From positions 132,497,001 through 132,561,000 of the forward strand of contig JASDFA010000010.1 in the NCBI GenBank assembly GCA_035772735.1: DNA of 64,000 nucleotides. The letters are read 5' to 3'. The stretch comes from Datura wrightii (lineage: Eukaryota > Streptophyta > Magnoliopsida > Solanales > Solanaceae). This document shows, in pieces, positions 36,781 to 48,926 of this stretch (position 1 is its first letter; the number at the start of each line of letters is the position of its first letter). A program made the position numbers and the translations under genes. A model generated the notes under the pieces. The model did not search any database. It was given only the letters and a program-made list of their open reading frames with translations, and was not told where the DNA came from.

Positions 36781-37701
36781 AGAGAATGGCTCCAGTTGAG
36801 CTAAAAGAGTTGAAGGAGCAGTTGAAGGATCTCCTAGACAATGGTTTCATCAAGCTTAGTAAGTCCCAATGAGGTGCTCCAGTTCTCATTGTTCGGAAGA
36901 AGGATGGTTCCCTTAGGATGTGCATTAATTATAGGTAGTTGAACAAGGTCACAATCAAGAATAAGTATCCCCTCCCCAAGATTGATGACCTGTTTGACCA
37001 GCTTCAAGGTGCTAAGTGCTTTTCTAAGATAGACCTCAGATCCGACTCTCACCAACTCAAAGTTAGGGAGAGTGACATTCCAAAGATAGCCTTCATGACT
37101 CGGTACGGTCACTATGAGTTCATAGTTATGTCTTTTGTACTAATGAATGATCCTTCAGCTTTTATAGACTTGATGAACAGGGTGTTCAAGAAGTTTTTGG
37201 GTATGTTTGTCATTGTCTTTATAGATGATATTATCATATACTCTAGGAGCAAGGAGGAGCATGTCGGTTTTTTAAGGATTGTGCTATAGACTCTCAAAGA
37301 TCGTCATTTATTTGTTAAATTTAGCAAGTGTGAGTTTTTACTAAATACAATAGTATTTTTGGATCATGTAGTGTCTAGCGAGGTGTGCAGTTGGAACCTC
37401 AAAAGATAGAAATGGTGAAGAATTGGCCTAGACCTATCAGTCCTACAGATATTAGGAGCTATTTAGGTTTGGCTAGCTAATATAGGAGGTTCGCAGAGGG
37501 ATTTTCATTCATTGTAGCACCATTGACTAAGTTGACCCAAAAGAAGGCCAAATTTTAGTGGTAGGATGCTTGTGAGAAGAGTTTTCAGGAGTTAAAAACT
37601 TAACACACTTCAGCCCCAGTACTGACCCTACCAGTGGGCAGGGATGGTTTTATTGTGTATTGTGATGCCTATAGAGTTTGTATTAGTTGTGTGTTGATAC
37701 A
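36781..37701 (+). pseudogene. Reverse transcriptase and start of RNase H, element E
   Basis: MAPVELKELKEQLKDLLDNG opens RT at 36787. Catalytic FIDD is at 37218-37229. The common SGYHQL motif reads SDSHQL here. RNase H begins with CDAY near 37660 and is cut by element F at 37701. Stops occur at about 36869, 36937 and 37288, with shifts after that. Confidence 0.85.
37697..37701 (+). other. Target-site duplication of element F, left
   Basis: ATACA directly before the LTR start TGTTATACC; repeated at 54048-54052. Confidence 0.9.
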
Positions 37702-39856
37702 TGTTATACCTCGAAAGCCCTAAGATTAGACATTAGAGTTGAAACAGAGAAAATAGAATTTTCTGCACCAGGTCACAAGATGAGTCGTCTCGTGACCCGT
37801 CAAGAATTCCACGAGTCTTTAAGTGACTTGTGGGGAGAAGCGGTGACTTGGTTAAGATTTAATGTTTAGAGTGATCACAGGAGGTGACCATGAGTCGTGG
37901 GGTCGAGAGATTGAAGGATCAAGGAATCTGGGCAGTGCACCCAACAGGTCATCACCACAACTTGTCGGAAACACCATGAGTCGTGGTGTCCCAGTGGTAA
38001 TCCCCAAGTGATCTTAGGCAGTGTTCATGACAAAGGTAGACCACTAGTCATGGCCAGTGACAACGACTCGTCCAATCCCTCATTGAGACTGTCAGTCTAT
38101 TTTTTCCTGCGAGTTTATTAAGAGCTTTTTTGTAATTTCTATGTTCCTAAGGCCTAAAATAAGTTGTTTTAAGGTCAAAATGGAGTGTTTTAAGAGGATT
38201 TAAGTCATTCTAAGCCTATCCTACTTCATGCACGCAAGCTTAGAGGTTTGAGAGGTGATTAAGGCTAGTTCTTCAAAGTTCTTCCTCAATTCTCCTTGGG
38301 TAATCAAGGAAGTGTGAAAATCAGATACCTTCAGGTATGTAAGGCTATGAATGGTTGCAATTGTACACACCCATGCCCAATTCCCTTTATGATGTTCTAA
38401 TTGATGATTCCATGAGGTTTCTACCCAATGCATGAATTCCTAAGTTTCAATCATGGGTATGATTTAAGCATGTTTTAAATGATGAATTATGATTAATGTA
38501 TAGTTTTTACAATGTTTTTTTAAATTATAAATTATGTTTTCAAGTTTTCCAAACTATGATGCCCATCCATGAATGTTCGTGAAAGTTGAGATCTATGAGA
38601 TATATGTTCAAGTATGATGTGATATTTATGAAAAAAAATATGATTTGGAAATACCCATGTTTACGTTCATGTTTTCAAAGTGAATCAAGTTGATTTCAAG
38701 TATGTCTAAGTATTGGCCAAGCCCATATGATCAAGTATGTCTTATGATTTCATGAATTAGCTTACCACATGGTTTTGGAGTCAAGACTCCCACTCTTTTC
38801 AGCTTGTGGTATGGTTTGAGTCAAGGCTCCTCATGTTATGATTTCAAATTATGCATGTATGTTATTATTCAGCTTCGTCACTAGACAATGGTCAGCTTTG
38901 TCAAAAATCAACGTAGAGCATATGCATGTTTTGGGAGTAATGTCTAGCACCAAGTAGGCTAAGGGTCAATCAACCCTATGCCTCAGAATTACGTGCCAAC
39001 GTAGGTATGATCAGATTATTTGGGACCTCCTTTGGAGGTTTCCCCTACCCTAAGGGGTCTTGAGATTGATATTGATACCATGGTAGCGCCCTTATCCTTG
39101 GCAAGGCTTTGGATGGCTTTTCCCACTTGAGTGTGATAGTTGGGACCACGTAAGCTCTATCGTGGTAATGTCGGTTATATGATGAGTCTCCCATTGTTCC
39201 TCATGATTTCAGTTATGCATGTACATCAGTCATGATATTATGTTTTCAGTAGGTTTGACCTAATGTTTAGTTTTACTTATGATTATCAGTTTTCAGCTTT
39301 GGGTCATTCGATTTAGTTGGGATTTTCATTTATGTTCAGATCATGATTTCAGAAAATAGCATGCAAGCCCTACTCTCAGAATCTTATCTTGATTATGTTT
39401 TATATTTTGCATGTTTAATGATTTTATTTACTTAGCTGTTTTACATACCTTGCATACTCGGTGCATTCCACGTACTGACATCATACTCCATGATGTATCA
39501 TTTTAAGATACAAGATCCAATATCTAGACTCCGTCCCGCCGCTAGTCATATTCTCGGAGTTAGCTTTCCTCAACCTCAATTGGTAAGTCCTCATCTTGCG
39601 AGAGCCCTTCTTATTAGTTGTATGTCGTATTTTTAGTTTTTATATTTTAGAGAGTTAGTTGGTGGTCTTGTCCCATCAACTCGTCAGTATTAGAGGCTTT
39701 TTCGGACATAGTGGTATTTTGCTCTGGACTGATGTACGTATTAAGATGTTATGTTTGCTTAGACTTCTGCTATGTTATTTATGATGATCTTCAACTTAAT
39801 TATGATTGAGTTAGATGCATGTTCATGCCCAAGGTTGGCTTGGAGCCTCTTGGTGA
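37702..39856 (+). repeat. Element F 5' LTR, right end missing
   Basis: It starts TGTTATACC and runs to GGTGA, where LTR G begins. Compared with the 3' LTR it lacks about the last 50 bases. Words such as CATGAGTCGTGG lie in its first 400 bases. Confidence 0.82.
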
Positions 39857-40777
39857 TGTTATACCCCAGGAACCTAAGGATCAGACCCGGAAGTGAAAAC
39901 GGAGAGAAATTGAAAATTCGCACCAGGTCACAGAACGACCCATGAGGTGAGTGGTGAGGAGTGACCACGAGTCGTGAGGTGAATCTTGGTCAGATTGGTG
40001 TGGAAAGGTGTGAGTGAGGAGGCCACGAGCATGACCACGAGTTGTGGTTAGACCTCACGACTCGTGAGGTCACCCGTGGTCAACCTTGGAGGATTGGCAA
40101 ATTGGAATGGGTAGTGGAGACCACGGAAGGTGACCACGAGTCGTGAAGTCACTTGTGGGGTCCCCTTGGATGTTTGGGCAGTGGACTCGATGGATCAAGG
40201 CCACGAGTCATGCCCTGTGGCAATGACCCGTTAGGTCCTTCGTGAGGACTGGCTACTAGAATTCCTGCATTTTAATAAGGCTGTGTTCGTAACTTTCTAA
40301 GTCCCTACGGCCTAAACTACGTTGTGTTGGATATGTTTCTGAGTTATATAAGTTGGGTTAAGCCCTTTATGCATGCCCATTCTCATGCAAAGGCTTAGAG
40401 AGGTTTTTGAGAGATTCAAGGCCTTCTTCCTCAAATTTTCATCAATTTCTTTGTGGGTGTTCAAGGAACTTTAAGTCCATCCATTCCCAGGTATGTAGGG
40501 TTTTCAAATGGGTGGAATCCTTCCTTATCCATGCCCAATTTTGCGTTAATTCATGAATTCCCCAATTGAAATTCCATGGCATTTTACCCAAAGCATGATA
40601 ATGTGATATCTCTTTATGGGTATGTTTTAATTGAGTTTTAATTATGAAGGATGGGCAGGTTTTATTTTTTTTTCTTTAATTCATGTTTCATGCTTTTAAA
40701 TCCAAAATTCCTACTTGATGAAAGTTCATTGAAGTTATTATTTATGATGAATACTCTATAATTTGAGTTTATTGATG

Positions 40778-40782
40778 ATAGA
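40778..40782 (+). other. Target-site duplication of H, left
   Basis: ATAGA directly before TGTCACACCCC; repeated at 45778-45782. Confidence 0.9.
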
Positions 40783-41418
40783 TGTCACACCCCACCTTGG
40801 GGGGTATGACGGGCACCTAGTGCCCTACTGGGACCTGAACTGCTGAACTGCTAAGCCTGGGCACATCTGGTGCCTGGCTGGCTCTAACTCATATTTCTGA
40901 ACACAAAGGGCTATATAACGGCTGTAAACACAGCCCCCGGCCCATTGGCCTATAGCCTCCTGTACTTGTAATAACAGCTGACCAGAACATGCAACTATAG
41001 GGAAACCTATGTGGGCCGACAAGGCCACCATACTGTCTAGTCATCTGCAACTCAGCAATGAAATACTAGAAAGCTACGTGACCGGCAAGGTCACTACTAC
41101 TGTCAAACTTATGGCCCCACACGGCCAACATAAAGAAGCAAAAGTACTAACAGCTAACAACTGCACGGCCCCACACGACCGGCTCAACTGACCACAGGGA
41201 AATATACAGACTGCAAGCCTCTAGGAATAGCAATAGAAATGATCGGGACAGGGCCCCGACCTACCCGTACTGTACAACAAAAGAAAACAAAATACACCTC
41301 TGGAATTCAGACTTCGGATGACAGGAGCTGAATACTCAATAGCTGGCTGGAATCACGAGGGATCGCCTCCTCGTCTATGAGTACCTGCAGGCAAGTAATG
41401 CAGCGCCCCTCTGGGCGT

Positions 41419-41435
41419 CAGTACCACTGGTACTG
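41419..41435 (-). repeat. Short palindrome near LTR end of H
   Basis: CAGTACCACTGGTACTG, an 8-base perfect stem around one base; repeated at 43774-43790. LTR G has CAGTACATTCCATGTACTG at 46525-46543 in the same flanking context (GCATACT). Confidence 0.8.
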
Positions 41436-43216
41436 AGTATGCAAAGCAACTGAAGTAATACAACTGAAAACAACTGAATATAGATAGCATAACTAGCATT
41501 TCTGTATAGCAGGAGATAGCTGAATCTGAAGAAGCTGATATAAACTGACTCAAGCTTTCTGTATTGATAAGGCAGAGGCGTACCTGTAGACGCGACGGCC
41601 TGCTGTCTAGTAGTTAGTATATAATGTATAGAGCACATAAATAGATATACAAGTAGCAAACAAGAGCCAATACCAACCCCCATAAGCCGGATGGCGCCAA
41701 ACAAGCAAACAATCTATATACCCCTACCCGGGTCAAAACCAACCAAAAATAAGTCACACCACTCATCTGATAACCGTGAGCTCCTCCTACCGGCCCCCTT
41801 GGGTACGTAGCTCAGGCCTTGGCCTCTAACAATAAACTGTGTCTGTGTCCGAAGACTCCTGCCTCTGGGCGCAAGTGCACACGGGGTGTGTAATAAAAAC
41901 TTCCCCTGGGTGCAAGCACGCAACAGGGTAATTTTAATAAAAATCTGTATCTGAGTCTGCCCCCGGCCACAAGCGCACATAGAGTGTTCTGCCCCTGTAA
42001 ACAGGGTGGACTGGCTCTGCGCAGAGTAAACTGAACTACCCCTGCAAGCAGGGTGGTCTGGACCGTATTATCATGGTGGTCGGCCATCATCGTCCTCTGG
42101 GCAGACGGCATCGCCCAGCTGGTGGCGGTATCTGAATCTGGTATCGACACAGCTATAACCCAGGGGCAGTGGGGATGCTAAAAGGGTGCCCACATGCCAC
42201 AACAAGTCTCAACAACCAAATAGCACATAGAAATAGCAAGCATGTATAACTGAAAAGACTATCTGGAATCTAACTTCTTATTCTGATCTGTTTCTATACT
42301 GAGCTGATTCTTTACTGATTATACTAATTCTGAAATCTCTGTTTAACTGTATGGCTAATCTGTAGACAAGATACTGTCTGTCTGGATGGTTAGTCTATAG
42401 CCATAACTGTCTGTCTATCAGATCTTTCTTTACTGACATTTATAATGAAAATCTGTTCCTTTTTATTCTACAACATGCTTTCCATTCACATAATAGGCTA
42501 TACTGAATCTGAAATACTAACTTGCCCTTGGGCACATGCTTTTCTAACTTTCAGACTGAATACGATATAACAACGCAAACTAGGTTTACTGAACTTTGCA
42601 CAATACTTAACATTCAACTCCTGGAATTCTACTACGGAGTTTATTGAATTATACAAGGGTAAAGCTACTAACTTGCCAAAGAAACTGACTTTACATACCT
42701 TATCCTTGAATTATTCGTCCGTCGGACGAGGCTCGGCCGGTACTTCAACTATTTTCTCCCAACTGCATTCATAATTACGTCAATTAATACTAAATACAGC
42801 TTTATTGTAAAGAGCAACGTCACTTTCGATATAGTGTATAGCCTAAACTTAGGCTTATCGAAAGACGGTCAAAAACTCGCTATTTTTCAGCGGCCCAGAA
42901 GGGAGAAATATTCACTTCTCAGCTAGGAACACATAGACATTAATTTAGAGCAATTCCACTTACCTTAACTCGGTGGCTCGACGATTCGTCGGCCGTATTT
43001 TACGAAACTGAATCCGTAGGAATGCTCTCTACTGCTAAATACTTCGGTATCTGGGATTAATTTGAGTTTGGGCAGCGTTTGGCAGCATAATCAGACGAAA
43101 ATTATAATCCCTCCTTCGTCTTCCTCTGTTTTGCTGCGTGTTCTGGAAATTAAAATGAGTTAAGTGATTTTAAACCGAAGTGGGGGCTTTATATACTTGA
43201 GCCTGAACTTGGGCAA

Positions 43217-43258
43217 CGTGTCACGGAGCCATCGCGGAGGCCTCACCTCCGTGACACG
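43217..43258 (-). repeat. Palindromic word in H, left copy
   Basis: CGTGTCACGGAG (43217-43228) pairs perfectly with CTCCGTGACACG (43247-43258). A second word, CATCGCGGAGG, occurs twice nearby. These are the same words as in element 1. Confidence 0.85.
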
Positions 43259-43395
43259 CTGCCATCGCGGAGGGGCTCTGCCTCGGCTCCTCCCGTGATG
43301 GTTCAACGGGTTTCTCATCCGATCTTTTTCCCGGCCTTTCTCTAGCACGTATGGCCTTCTAATATGCTTAACCAACGTGCGAATAGGTCGTCTAG

Positions 43396-45750
43396 TTATC
43401 TGCAACTCAGCAATGAAATACTAGAAAGCTACGTGACCGGCAAGGTCACCACTACTGTCAAACTTATGGCCCCACACGGCCAACATAAAGAAGCAAAAGT
43501 ACTAACAGCTAACAACTGCACGGCCCCACACGACCGGCTCAACTGACCACAGGGAAATATACAGACTGCAAGCCTCTAAGAATAGCAATAGAAATGATCG
43601 GGACAGGGCCCCGACCTACCCGTACTGTACAACAAAAGAAAACAAAATACACCTCTGGAATTCAGACTCCGGATGACAGGAGCTGAATACTCAATAGCTG
43701 GCTGGAATCACGAGGGATCGCCTCCTCGTCTATGAGTACCTGCAGGCAAGTAATGCAGCGCCCCTCTGGGCGTCAGTACCACTGGTACTGAGTATGCAAA
43801 GCAACTGAAGTAATACAACTGAAAACAACTGAATATAGATAGCATAACTAGCATTTCTGTATAGCAGGAGATAGCTGAATCTGAAGAAGCTGATATAAAC
43901 TGACTCAAGCTTTCTGTACTGATAAGGCAGAGGCGTACCTGTAGACGCGACGGCCTGCTGTCTAGTAGTTAGTATATAATGTATAGAGCACATAAATAGA
44001 TATACAAGTAGCAAACAAGAGCCAATACCAACCCCCATAAGCCGGTTGGCGCCAAGCAAGCAAACAATCTATATACCCCTACCCGGGTCAAAACCAACCA
44101 AAAATAAGTCACACCACTCATCTGATAACTGTGAGCTCCTCCTACCGGCCCCCTTGGGTACGTAGCTCAGGCCTTGGCCTCTAACAATAAACTGTGTCTG
44201 AGTCCGAAGACTCCTGCCTCTGGGCGCAAGTGCACACGGGGTGTGTAATAAAAACTACCCCTGGGTGCAAGCACGCAACAGGGTAATTTTAATAAAAATC
44301 TGTATCTAAGTCTGCCCCCGGCAACAAGCGCACACAGAGTGTTCTGCCCCTGTAAACAGGGTGGACTGGCTCTGCGCAGAGTAAACTGAACTACCCCTGC
44401 AAGCAGGGTGGTCTGGACCGTATTATCATGGTGGTCGGCCATCATCGTCCTCTGGGCGGACGACATCGCCCAGCTGGTGGCGGTATCTGAATCTGGTATC
44501 GACACAGCTATAACCCAGGGGCGATGGGGATGCTAAAAGGGTGCCCACATGCCACAACAAGTCTCAACAACCAAATAGCACATAGAAATAGCAAGCATGT
44601 ATAACTGAAAAGACTATCTGGAAACTAACTTCTTATTCTGATCTGTTTCTATACTGAGCTGATTCTTTACTGATTATACTGATTCTGAAATCTCTGTTTA
44701 ACTGTATGGCTAATCTGTAGCCAAGATACTGTCTGTCTGGATGGTTAGTCTGTAGCCATAACTGTCTGTCTATCAGATCTTTCTTTACTGACTTTTATTA
44801 TGAAAATCTGTTCCTTTTTATTCTACAACATGCTTGCCATTCACATAATAGGCTATACTGAATCTGAAATACTAACTTGCCCTTGGGCACATACTTTTCT
44901 AACTTTCAGACTGAATACGATATAACAACGCAAACTAGGTTTACTGAACTTTGCACAATACTTAACATTCAACTCCGGGAATTCTACTACGAAGTTTATT
45001 GAATTATACAAGGCTAAAGCTACTAACTTGCCGAAGAAACTGACTTTACATACCTTATCCTTGAATTATTCGTCCGTCGGACGAGGCTCGGCCGATACTT
45101 CAACTATTTTCTCCCAACTGCATTCATAATTACGTCAATTAATACTAAATACAGCTTTATTGTAAAGAGCAACGTCACTTTCGATATAGTGTATAGCCTA
45201 AACTTAGGCTTATCGAAAGACGGTCAAAAACTCGCTATTTTTCAGCGGCCTAGAAGGGAGAAATATTCACTTCTCAGCTAGGAACACATAGACATTAATT
45301 TAGAGCAATTCCACTTACCTTAACTCGGTGGCTCGACGATTCGTCGGCCATATTTTACGAAACTGAATCCGTAGGAATGCTCTCTGCTGCTAAATACTTC
45401 GGTATCTGGGATTAATTTGAGTTTGGGCAGCGTTTGCCAACGTAATCGGACGAAAATTATAATCCCTCCTTCGTCTTCCTCTGTTTTGCTACGTGTTCTG
45501 GAAATTAAAATGAGTTAAGTGATATTAAACTGAAGTGGGGGCTTTATATACTTGAGCTTGACCTTGGGCAACGTGTCACAGAGCCATCGCGGAGGCCTCA
45601 CCTCCGTGACACGCTGCCATCGCGGAGGGGCTCTGCCTCGGCTCCTCCCGCGATGGTTCAACGGGTTTCTCATCCGATCTTTTTCCTGGCCTTTCTCTAG
45701 CCCGTATGGCCTTCTAATATGCTTAACCAACGTGCGAATAGGTCGTCTAG
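43396..45750 (-). repeat. H long direct repeat, right copy
   Basis: Exactly the same length as the left copy. Differences noted include GGATGGCGCC versus GGTTGGCGCC near 41690/44045. Confidence 0.93.
45541..45613 (-). promoter_or_regulatory. Palindromic word and TATA box in H, right copy
   Basis: CGTGTCACAGAG (45572-45583) pairs with CTCCGTGACACG (45602-45613) but for one base. Reading the minus strand, a TATATAAAG box follows at about 45552-45544, so the palindrome sits just upstream of the likely promoter, about 165 bases into the LTR. Confidence 0.65.
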
Positions 45751-45777
45751 GTGCCGGGATTTCTACGGGGTATAACA

Positions 45778-45782
45778 ATAGA
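45778..45782 (+). other. Target-site duplication of H, right
   Basis: ATAGA directly after GGGGTATAACA. Confidence 0.9.
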
Positions 45783-46907
45783 AATGTACGATTTTCAAGT
45801 TACCCATGTTTATGAACATATTTTGAAAGAATTGAATATGATGAAGTATTGGGCAATGCCCACATGTTAAAGAATGATTTATGATTTATGAAGTGAATTA
45901 CATGATTTATCGATTTATGATGTTGGCCGATGAAAAGGGCCTTGATTCTTGGATAAGCATGTTTTAAAGGGGATCAATGATGCTAAAGGTTATATCTTAG
46001 CCAATGAATTTTTATGCATGATGTTAATGATTTATGTATGAGCCTATATGCATGTTTTTGGGAGCTGTGTCTAGCACCAAGCAGCCCGGCGTTCAAAGGA
46101 CTACGTCGGTGTCTCATAACCACGTGCCATCGTGGGTTTGTAAATATGATGTATTGATAATGATCCCCTCAAATGTGATATCACGCCTTATGCACGACCC
46201 TCGCCTGACAAGCAAGGGTCGGCTCTGCCCACTTGAGCGAGACAGTGGGGCATCATGAAAGGCTCTACCATGATGGTGTCGGTTATGAAGAGTCCTCCCA
46301 TTGTTCCGCATGTTTTATGCAATGTTATGTTTATGTTATTTTTTCAATTTATTTTATGATAAAGTTATTTACGATTATGATAATGAATGATTATGAATGA
46401 TTTGAAAGTATTGAGCCTTATGTTTTATTACGAAGATTTTAATTCAAGCATGATGTCCTTCTCCTATGTCTATTTATGAGTTTACATTACTTTTAAAATG
46501 TCCGTTTTACTTACCTTGCATACTCAGTACATTCCATGTACTGACCGCATACTTTCTATGTTGTATCATTTCATGATGCAGGGTTTGGATCTCAGGATCA
46601 TCCTCATCCTTAGTCCATCTCAACCTACGTTTCAGCTTATTGGTGCGTCCTCATGTTCCTTGGGCCTTTTGATAAACTTTCATGTTGTTTATGTTCAGTT
46701 TTGGTTGGGTTAGTTGGGGATGTTGTCCCATCAACCCATCTTATGTATTAGAGGCTTTCAGAAAAGTATGTAGTGCTCAGCTATGTATATGTTCAATATT
46801 TCATGATGTTACGCTATAATTTCATTTCCTCTATTTGTTTATGATTATCGTTCGACTTATTTGGAGAAAACATCAGTTGTATGCATGTGCCATGGGTCGA
46901 CTTGGAG

Positions 46908-47079
46908 TCTCTCGTGGTCCCTTGTCCCGTGTCTACGATCGGGGTGTACGTTCGGGTCGTGACAAACTTGGTATCAAAACATTAGATTTTGAATCTCTCG
47001 GGGTCCCTTGTCCCGTGACTACGATCGGGGTGTACGTTCGGGTCGTGACAAACTTGGTATCAAAACATTAGATTTTGAA
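46908..47079 (+). repeat. 86-base tandem duplication over LTR end and PBS
   Basis: 46908-46993 and 46994-47079 are the same 86 bases with about two differences. Each copy holds the last 58 bases of LTR G, the LTR end TGACA, and a primer-binding site TGGTATCAAAAC (46969-46980 and 47055-47066), which departs from TGGTATCAGAGC at two bases. Confidence 0.92.
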
Positions 47080-47270
47080 GTGTCCTAGGGTGTTCGAAAT
47101 CCGCATTAAGTAGAGTCCTTTTCATGAGTGTGAAGCGTGCCACACTTATGACGAAGAGGCTAAAAGACATTTAGGAAATGTTCCCTCCTTTCATGATCTA
47201 TGTCGTGCGGTGAAATGTGTCTCTATCCTTCTAACTCATGCTATACACATTTTCAGAATCACGCCTCCCC

Positions 47271-48350
47271 GACAAGTTAACGGAAGAAGAAATGAAAACG
47301 GAAATGGCCATGACGGTGGCAATGGAGGCGGGCATCAATAGGCCCCACTAGTCCATGAGGAGAATATACCCGAGCCGGTTGCCCACGCAGAGTTCAGGGA
47401 AGCTATTCAGATGTTAGCCCAGGCATAGACCGCCCAGGTCAATCAGCAGGTGCTAACGAATGTCTCTCAAAATAGGAATGCGGCAGTGGCAAGAGTTTGA
47501 GACTTTCTGAGGATGAACCCTCCCGAGTTCCTTGGATTGAAAGTGGACGAGGATCCACATAAGTTCATTAAGGAGATTTTGAAGATCACCAAGATTATGG
47601 GGGTGACTGGGGAGGAGTGCGCCAATTTGGCCTCGTATCAGTTGAAGGGGGTCGCACATATTTGGTTCAAGCAATGGAAGGATAGTAGGGTAGTCGGAGC
47701 AAGCCCTATTAGTTGGGATGAGTTTCATGCCGCTTTTCTAGATCATTCCTTCCCTTGGGAGATAAGGGAGATCAAAGTGGTCAAGTTTGTGAATCTAAAT
47801 CAAGGAAAGATAATGGTCCAGGAGTATGCCTTGGAGTTCACTCGTCTGTCCAAGTATGCACCTGAGATGGTGGCGGACTAGACAGCCCGTGTGAGCAGGT
47901 TTGTACACGGGATAACAGACTACTTGCTCAGGGATTGTCGAACCATGATGCTTCTTTAGGATATTGAATTTTCTTGGATAGTCCTGTACGCCCAATAGAT
48001 GGAGGCAGTGTAGCTGCGTGAGTGAGAGAGAGAGTCTAAGAGAGCCAAGATTGATAGGATTAGATTCTCCCAGCAGAGGCCTAGTAGGCACCATCAGCAA
48101 TCCCACCAAAGATCTTTAGCCCCAGCGCCTTCGGTTATGAGTGTGCCATCCAGGTCTAGGCGCGATCAGAAGGGACAAACATTAAGCTCGAGAGTTCAGA
48201 GTAGCAGACCCACAGAGACCAGCCCTCCAGAGTGTAGCAGATGTGGCCGGAGACACAGAGGCTAGTGTTTGGCGGGTATAGGTGCTTGCTTCAGGTGCGG
48301 GAAGCCTAGACATGTTCAAGGATTGTCCCGCAGCCAAATAGGGCCATGAT
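47271..48350 (+). pseudogene. gag: gag of element F/G
   Basis: Homologous to gag of E, but the start codon is ACG at 47271 (frame PPRQVNGRRNENGNG follows). The Gag core is open at 47513-47881 with FLGLKVDEDPHKF, YQLKGVAHIWFKQW and FTRLSKYAPEMV. Two knuckles follow near 48235-48315: CSRCGRRHRG and CFRCGKPRHV, the second shifted out of frame before its last Cys. Several TAG and TGA codons lie in the Gln-rich part. Confidence 0.82.
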
Positions 48351-48479
48351 AGGGGCCGAGGCCTAGCTTCCAGTTCAGCTTCTCCACCAGTATGCCCAAC
48401 TCAACAGGGAGCATCTACTAGTACAGGTGGCAAACAATGCCAAAACAAATTTTATGCCCTAGCGTCCTGCCAAGAGAAG

Positions 48480-48926
48480 GAGGTCTCCCCGGATGTAGTC
48501 ACAGGTATGTTACAAGTATTCCACCTTGATTTATATGCATTGTTAGATCCAGGGGCTTCTTTATCTTTTGTGACGCCCAGTGTTGTTAGTAGTTTCGGAG
48601 TTAGTCCTGAAATCTTATCATAACCCTTCTTAGTCTCGACTCTAGTTGGTGATTCAGTTATAGCTAGACGGGTGTATAAAAAGTCCTCTGCCACAGCCCT
48701 TCAGAAAGTCACCTCAGTAGATGTAGTAGAGTTAGCCATGATTGAGTTTGATGTTATCCTCGACATGGATTGGCTATTTGCATGCTATGCCTCAGTCAAT
48801 TGTAGAACCCGTGCAGTAAAGTTCAGATTTCTGGGTGAGCCAGTCCTAGATTGAAAGGGTAGTTTAGCTATGCCTGTAGCTCATTTCATTTCATACCTTA
48901 AGGCAAGAAAGATGATTTCTAAGGGT
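48480..48926 (+). pseudogene. Protease of element F/G
   Basis: ALLDPGASLSFVTP near 48538 keeps the DPGA active-site motif. FDVILDMDWLFACYASVNC follows near 48748. Stops fall near 48620 and 48853. The segment ends at 48926 in a deletion that joins it directly to RT. Confidence 0.82.

Larger units (their letters stand above)
41041..43395 (-). repeat. H long direct repeat, left copy
   Basis: 2355 bases, matching 43396-45750 with roughly one percent differences by eye. Both copies end in GTCTAG on the + strand, the same six bases that precede the left copy at 41035-41040. Confidence 0.93.
40783..45777 (-). mobile_element. H: two fused LTRs with no internal region
   Basis: The 4995-base insertion is flanked by ATAGA. 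On the minus strand it starts TGTTATACCCC and ends GGGGTGTGACA, canonical LTR ends. It consists of 27 bases, two copies of a 2355-base unit, and 258 bases. There is no PBS, gag, pol or polypurine tract. The simplest reading is an element whose internal region and adjoining LTR edges were deleted between GTCTAG microhomologies, leaving two almost complete LTRs; the intact LTR would be about 2640 bases. A tandem duplication inside a solo LTR would give the same map. Confidence 0.88.
39857..46965 (+). repeat. LTR G, interrupted by H
   Basis: It starts TGTTATACCCC at 39857, is split at 40782/45778 by H, and ends GTCGTGACA at about 46965; about 2.1 kb without H. It is related to LTR F but clearly another subfamily. 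Positions 39920-40260 are dense in CCACGAGTCGTG words; a TATA-like TTATATAAG lies at about 40343. A PBS follows, so it may be a 5' LTR rather than a solo LTR. Confidence 0.8.

Noticed and set aside
41353..41704. Open frames on the minus strand of H, repeated at 43708-44059
   Set aside because: They repeat only because the DNA is duplicated. The translations are hydrophobic low-complexity text with no known domain, and they lie inside LTR sequence.
41812..42150. Open frame on the minus strand of H (copy at 44167-44505)
   Set aside because: Also LTR sequence present twice; no recognisable protein family and no start context.
46908..47079. Possible CRISPR-like or satellite repeat
   Set aside because: Only two units, each spanning a retroelement LTR end and PBS.
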